This document shows positions 6,517 to 7,140 of a stretch of DNA of 7,140 nucleotides, one piece after another (within the stretch, counting starts at the first letter, position 1; each line of letters begins with the position of its first letter). The DNA is taken from contig VGXJ01000093.1 in assembly GCA_016873375.1 (NCBI GenBank), positions 1 through 7,140 of the forward strand, in the 5' to 3' direction. The translations under genes were made by a program, and so were the position numbers. Under the pieces are notes generated by a model. That model ran no database searches. It worked only from the letters and a program-made list of their open reading frames with translations, and was not told where the DNA came from. This DNA comes from Phycisphaerae bacterium. Lineage in GTDB: Bacteria > Planctomycetota > Phycisphaerae > Phycisphaerales > SM1A02.

Positions 6517-6534
6517 GGCGATCACCCGATCGCC
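6517..6534. terminator. Hairpin at the convergent aldolase/mnmA junction
   Basis: GGCGATC (6517-6523), loop ACCC, GATCGCC (6528-6534) is a perfect 7-bp inverted repeat starting 8 nt after the aldolase stop. The mnmA stop codon (6522-6524, minus strand) lies inside it. It is symmetric and therefore possibly bidirectional, but has no U-tract. Confidence 0.42.
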
Positions 6535-7140
6535 GCATCGATCCAGGCGCCGCCGAGCACTCGGCTGCCGTCGAAGCAGACCACGGCCTGGCCCGGAGCC
6601 ACCGCAGCCTGCGGTTCGTCGAAGCGCACCTCGATCGTGTCGGCACCGGTCGCGCGGACGCGCGCTGCGACGGGCTGCGCGTTGTAACGGATCTTTGCCG
6701 TGCACGGCATCCATGACTCCGGCGCATCGATGAGCCAGTTCGACTGTGCGGCTGTGCAGCCTGCCGACGCGAGCAGCTCGCGCGGGCCTAGCGTGACGAC
6801 ATTGGCCTGCGCATCCTTGCCGATCACATACAGCGGCACGCCAGCGGCGATGCCGAGCCCCTTGCGCTGACCGACCGTGAAGTGCTGGTGCCCGGGGTGC
6901 TCGCCGAGGTCGCGACCCTCATGATCGACGATGCGCCCCGGAGCGACGGATGCCGGCGTGCGACGCGCAACCAGCCCCGCGTAATCGTCATCGGGCACGA
7001 AGCAGATCTCCTGCGAATCGGGCTTGTCGAAGACCGGCAGGCCGCGCGCCTGCGCCATCGCACGGACCTCGGTCTTCGGCAGGTCGCCGATGGGCAGGAT
7101 CATCTCGTGCAGCGCCTCACGGCGCGCACCGAAGAGCACA
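6522..7140 (-). CDS. mnmA: tRNA-specific 2-thiouridylase MnmA, 5' part missing
   Basis: MnmA installs the 2-thio group on the wobble uridine (s2U34) of tRNA-Lys, -Glu and -Gln, using ATP and a sulfur carrier. The visible 205 residues are the C-terminal portion. The frame continues past the right edge, and the GTG at 7139 is an internal valine, not a start. The N-terminal PP-loop ATP-binding half with its first catalytic cysteine lies outside. Visible are LPIGDLPKTEVR (residues 15-26), KPDSQEICFV (39-48) with the second catalytic cysteine Cys46, HFTVGQRKGLGI (86-97), and the C-terminal beta-barrel with AKIRYNAQP (148-156) and APGQAVVCFDG (181-191). These are textbook MnmA signatures with nothing missing. 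The gene converges on the aldolase gene. No partner sulfurtransferase gene is visible. Confidence 0.94.
   Translation of the reverse strand, partial: VLFGARREALHEMILPIGDLPKTEVRAMAQARGLPVFDKPDSQEICFVPDDDYAGLVARRTPASVAPGRIVDHEGRDLGEHPGHQHFTVGQRKGLGIAAGVPLYVIGKDAQANVVTLGPRELLASAGCTAAQSNWLIDAPESWMPCTAKIRYNAQPVAARVRATGADTIEVRFDEPQAAVAPGQAVVCFDGSRVLGGAWIDAAIG

Overview
The window is GC-rich, gene-dense bacterial DNA carrying mostly core-metabolism and stress-physiology genes. There is no sign of a mobile element, CRISPR array, rRNA or tRNA. The very high GC at third codon positions, the scarcity of Shine-Dalgarno sequences, the hpf-ptsN-HPr gene order, the DhnA/FbaB-type class I aldolase and the HEXXH-PDZ protein would all fit a GC-rich Planctomycetota-like (for example Phycisphaerae) bacterium. 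That placement is inference; no taxonomic marker is present.

Layout from left to right: (1) the 3' end of a gluzincin-type HEXXH zinc metallopeptidase with a C-terminal PDZ domain (+); (2) a 275-bp gap; (3) a short-form hibernation promoting factor (hpf, +) with a clear Shine-Dalgarno; (4) a very strong GC-rich hairpin; (5) a PTS EIIA(Ntr)-like protein (ptsN, +) and, 5 bp later, an HPr/NPr phosphocarrier (ptsH, +); (6) convergent to these, gpsA (-), glycerol-3-phosphate dehydrogenase; (7) divergent from gpsA across a 91-bp promoter region, a P1B-like metal-transport ATPase (+) with an unusual Cys-Pro-Gly membrane motif and no N-terminal metal-binding domain; (8) a class I fructose-bisphosphate aldolase (+); (9) convergent to it, the 3' two-thirds or so of mnmA (-), running off the right edge.

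hpf, ptsN and ptsH look like a reduced form of the proteobacterial rpoN-hpf-ptsN-rapZ-npr locus, linking ribosome hibernation to a regulatory phosphorelay. The HPr and EIIA both keep their phosphorylatable histidines, but EI (ptsI/ptsP) is not in the window. GpsA and the aldolase share triose-phosphate metabolism (DHAP), though they are separate transcription units.

I see no convincing new multi-gene system. The items most worth a second look are the CPG-motif ATPase of unknown substrate, the possible leaderless promoters directly in front of ptsN, gpsA and the aldolase gene, and the compact hairpins that contain the stop codons of the minus-strand genes at both convergent junctions.
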